A DNA stretch of 64,000 nt from Mycolicibacterium sphagni (GTDB taxonomy: Bacteria > Actinomycetota > Actinomycetes > Mycobacteriales > Mycobacteriaceae), in contig NZ_NOZR01000003.1 in NCBI RefSeq assembly GCF_002250655.1, forward strand, positions 62,001 to 126,000, read 5' to 3'. Below the pieces are notes generated by a model, which was not told the origin of the DNA, searched no databases, and was given only the letters and a program-made list of their open reading frames with translations. A program made the position numbers and the translations under genes. Shown here piece after piece: positions 62,524 to 64,000 of the stretch (position 1 is its first letter; every line of letters starts with the position of its first letter).

Positions 62524-63522
62524 ATGAATTTCTCCGGGCTCACCCGGCCCGCTGCGGAACTGCTCGACGGCGCGATGGACCGGGCGCTGATCGTCGGCTA
62601 CACAAAGATCGGCTCGGGACTGCGGCGACGCTGGTGGGCCGCCGACGCCGGGGCGCGCGCGATGGTGGGCAAACGGGTACTGGTCACCGGGGCCACGGCC
62701 GGCATCGGGCTGGCGATGGCGCGGTCGTTCGCCGGGCTCGGCGCGACCGTGCACCTGCTGGGCCGCAACTCCGCCAAGGTGGATCAGGCGGTGGCTTCGA
62801 TCCGGGAATCGGTGGCCGACGCGCACGTGGTGGCCGAGGTGTGCGACGTCTCCGATCTCGACGCGGTGCGGCAGTGGAGCGCTGACTTCGCCAATCGGGT
62901 GCCTGCGCTCAACGGGCTGGTGCACAACGCCGGGCTGATGCCCAAAGACCGGACCCTCACCCGGGAAGGCCACGAGGTGCAACTGGCCACCCACATCTTG
63001 GGCCCGCACCTGATCACCGAGCGCCTGCTGCCCCTGCTGCGTGCCGCCGGCGGCGCCTCAGTGGTGTTCGTGTCGTCAGGCGGTATGTACGGCTCGCCGC
63101 TGGTCGTCAACGACCTGGAATTCCGGCGCGGCTACAACGGGGTGCGCGCCTATGCACGCACCAAGAAGATGCAAGTGGTGCTGGCCGATTCGTGGGCGCG
63201 CCGGCTGGCCGGCACCGACATCCGCGTGGAGAGCATGCATCCGGGCTGGGTCGACACCCCGGGGGTGGCCGAGTACCTGCCGCGGTTTCGCGCCGTCACC
63301 CGGCCGCTGTTGCGCGACGTTGCCGACGGCGCCGACACCGCGGTGTGGCTGGTGGCCACCCGGCCGGAGTCCAAGCCGGGGCATTTCTGGCATGACCGCA
63401 GCCAGCGGCCGACGACGTTCGGCTGGCAGCGCCACGAGAACCCGGTCAAAGTGCGCCGCTTTCTGGAACAGGTGAGCCGGCTGACCGGAACGTCGGAAGC
63501 CTGGCCGGGTTTGCGGGCCTAG
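62524..63522 (+). CDS. SDR-family oxidoreductase, DHRS12/retinol dehydrogenase-like
   Basis: 332 residues. A 45-residue N-terminal lead (GYTKIGSGLRRRWWAADAGA) precedes VLVTGATAGIGLAMARSFAG, VHNAGLMPKDRTLTREGHEV, VVFVSSGGMYGSPLV and YARTKKMQVVLADSWAR (YxxxK). Length and SSGGMY fit the DHRS12 subgroup. It starts 18 bases after the TetR stop, so may be regulated with it. Overlaps the convergent last gene by 4 bases. Confidence 0.92.
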   Translation: MNFSGLTRPAAELLDGAMDRALIVGYTKIGSGLRRRWWAADAGARAMVGKRVLVTGATAGIGLAMARSFAGLGATVHLLGRNSAKVDQAVASIRESVADAHVVAEVCDVSDLDAVRQWSADFANRVPALNGLVHNAGLMPKDRTLTREGHEVQLATHILGPHLITERLLPLLRAAGGASVVFVSSGGMYGSPLVVNDLEFRRGYNGVRAYARTKKMQVVLADSWARRLAGTDIRVESMHPGWVDTPGVAEYLPRFRAVTRPLLRDVADGADTAVWLVATRPESKPGHFWHDRSQRPTTFGWQRHENPVKVRRFLEQVSRLTGTSEAWPGLRA

Positions 63523-64000
63523 CCGGGATCGGTGCGCAGCCGCTGAAGCCGGGTCTGCAGCAATTCCACGCGGTGCGCGTTGCCGGCGAGCCCCACATAA
63601 CGACTCCCGTAGGTGGCCAGCAACGCGTCGTCGAGGCGGCGCACCGCGCCGGCGGGGAAACGGTATTCCATCCTGGCGTCGACCGCCTCGGTGTCCACGC
63701 CAGTCAGCAGTTCCTCGAGTTCATCGAGCGTCTGGATGCCCAGTTCGCCGAGCAGCTCGGAGATCCACGCGTAGTGGTCGGTCCGGGACCAGCCCGCGTC
63801 GGGGAAGCGGTGCCCCAGATAGGTGGCGAGCACCGGCGTCGCGATCCCTGCTCCCGTCGCCGACGGGGTGTGATCGTCGGTCATCGAGGCGCGTAACCGA
63901 TCCCGGATCTCGGTGAACTCCCGGTCGGCCAGCTCGAGCAGGCCCGCGGCCAGGGTGAACCGGCGATCCAGCTCGGGTGCATCAGCGGCGGGCACGCTGC
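63519..64000 (-). CDS. Conserved hypothetical protein (Rv0776c-like), 5' end outside the window
   Basis: The frame is open to the window edge, so the GTG at 63995 need not be the start. About 160 C-terminal residues are seen: acidic, helical (RFTLAAGLLELADREFTEIR), then TPVLATYLGHRFPDAGWSRT and a basic C terminus with two LQTRLQRLR-like repeats. No catalytic motif is recognisable. The position after Rv0775-like fits Mtb Rv0776c, whose function is unknown. Confidence 0.75.
   Translation of the reverse strand, partial: SVPAADAPELDRRFTLAAGLLELADREFTEIRDRLRASMTDDHTPSATGAGIATPVLATYLGHRFPDAGWSRTDHYAWISELLGELGIQTLDELEELLTGVDTEAVDARMEYRFPAGAVRRLDDALLATYGSRYVGLAGNAHRVELLQTRLQRLRTDPG

Overview
The window is high-GC actinobacterial DNA and almost certainly comes from a mycobacterium, most likely an environmental rapid grower (Mycolicibacterium-like). 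The basis is gene content and gene order recognised from memory of the M. tuberculosis (Mtb) map; no database was searched. PhoP/PhoR, CYP51 with its 3Fe-4S-type ferredoxin, hemophore-like secreted proteins, a LytR-CpsA-Psr protein and a 54-residue protein beside otsA are all mycobacterial hallmarks.

Layout. (1) 1-7,546 matches the Mtb Rv3502c...Rv3484 neighbourhood: the 3' end of an hsd4A-like steroid dehydrogenase, otsA with its small upstream gene, three tandem paralogous secreted Cys-containing proteins, an SDR gene behind a palindromic operator-like site, a 3-hydroxyisobutyrate-dehydrogenase-like gene and cpsA. The yrbE4/mce4 import genes that lie between hsd4A and otsA in Mtb are absent here. 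(2) 7,667-28,754 is an accessory segment: a three-subunit molybdenum hydroxylase whose large subunit is convergent to the other two, a DUF427 gene, an Amt ammonium transporter, a GAP-family membrane protein, a cytochrome-b561-like/sulfite-oxidase-like fusion, a compact arsenic cluster (arsR divergent from ArsI/CadI, aquaporin, arsC), a large surface-anchored zincin-like protein, a DUF2127 gene, an acyl-CoA dehydrogenase/alcohol dehydrogenase/TetR run, an SDR/phosphotransferase pair, and a TetR-regulated MBL-fold/cupin pair between degenerate DNA carrying an 88-bp direct repeat. (3) 29,598-47,733 matches Mtb Rv0756c-Rv0771 with small insertions: tRNA-Thr, a decapeptide-repeat protein, phoP-phoR, a HIT protein, two envelope glycosyltransferases, a KSI-like protein, adhB, a SnoaL-like protein, ferredoxin, cyp51, an SDR, a CYP123-like P450, a TetR regulator, aldA, an SDR, a dehydrogenase and a carboxymuconolactone-decarboxylase-like protein. 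(4) 47,748-57,420 is inserted between the Rv0771-like gene and purD. It holds a cluster of small exported proteins, including two hemophore-like ones, around a split two-component system, then a TetR regulator, a CYP125-like P450 and a carboxyltransferase. (5) 57,448-64,000 resumes the Rv0772-Rv0776c order: purD, a P450, an MDMPI/DinB-like gene, a Tat-exported esterase, a TetR regulator, an SDR and an Rv0776c-like gene cut by the window edge.

Themes. The window is rich in sterol/lipid oxidation functions (four P450s, ferredoxin, KSI-like protein, many SDRs, NDMA-type ADH, aldehyde dehydrogenase), in envelope biogenesis and exported proteins, and in TetR-type regulators, several with a visible palindromic site in the adjoining intergenic region. 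No transposase gene, CRISPR array or rRNA was seen. The least explained stretches are the hemophore/two-component exported-protein locus (47.7-53.5 kb), the tandem Cys-protein triplet (2.4-3.7 kb), the zincin-like surface protein (18.1-19.9 kb) and the degenerate repeat-bearing DNA (26.2-29.5 kb).
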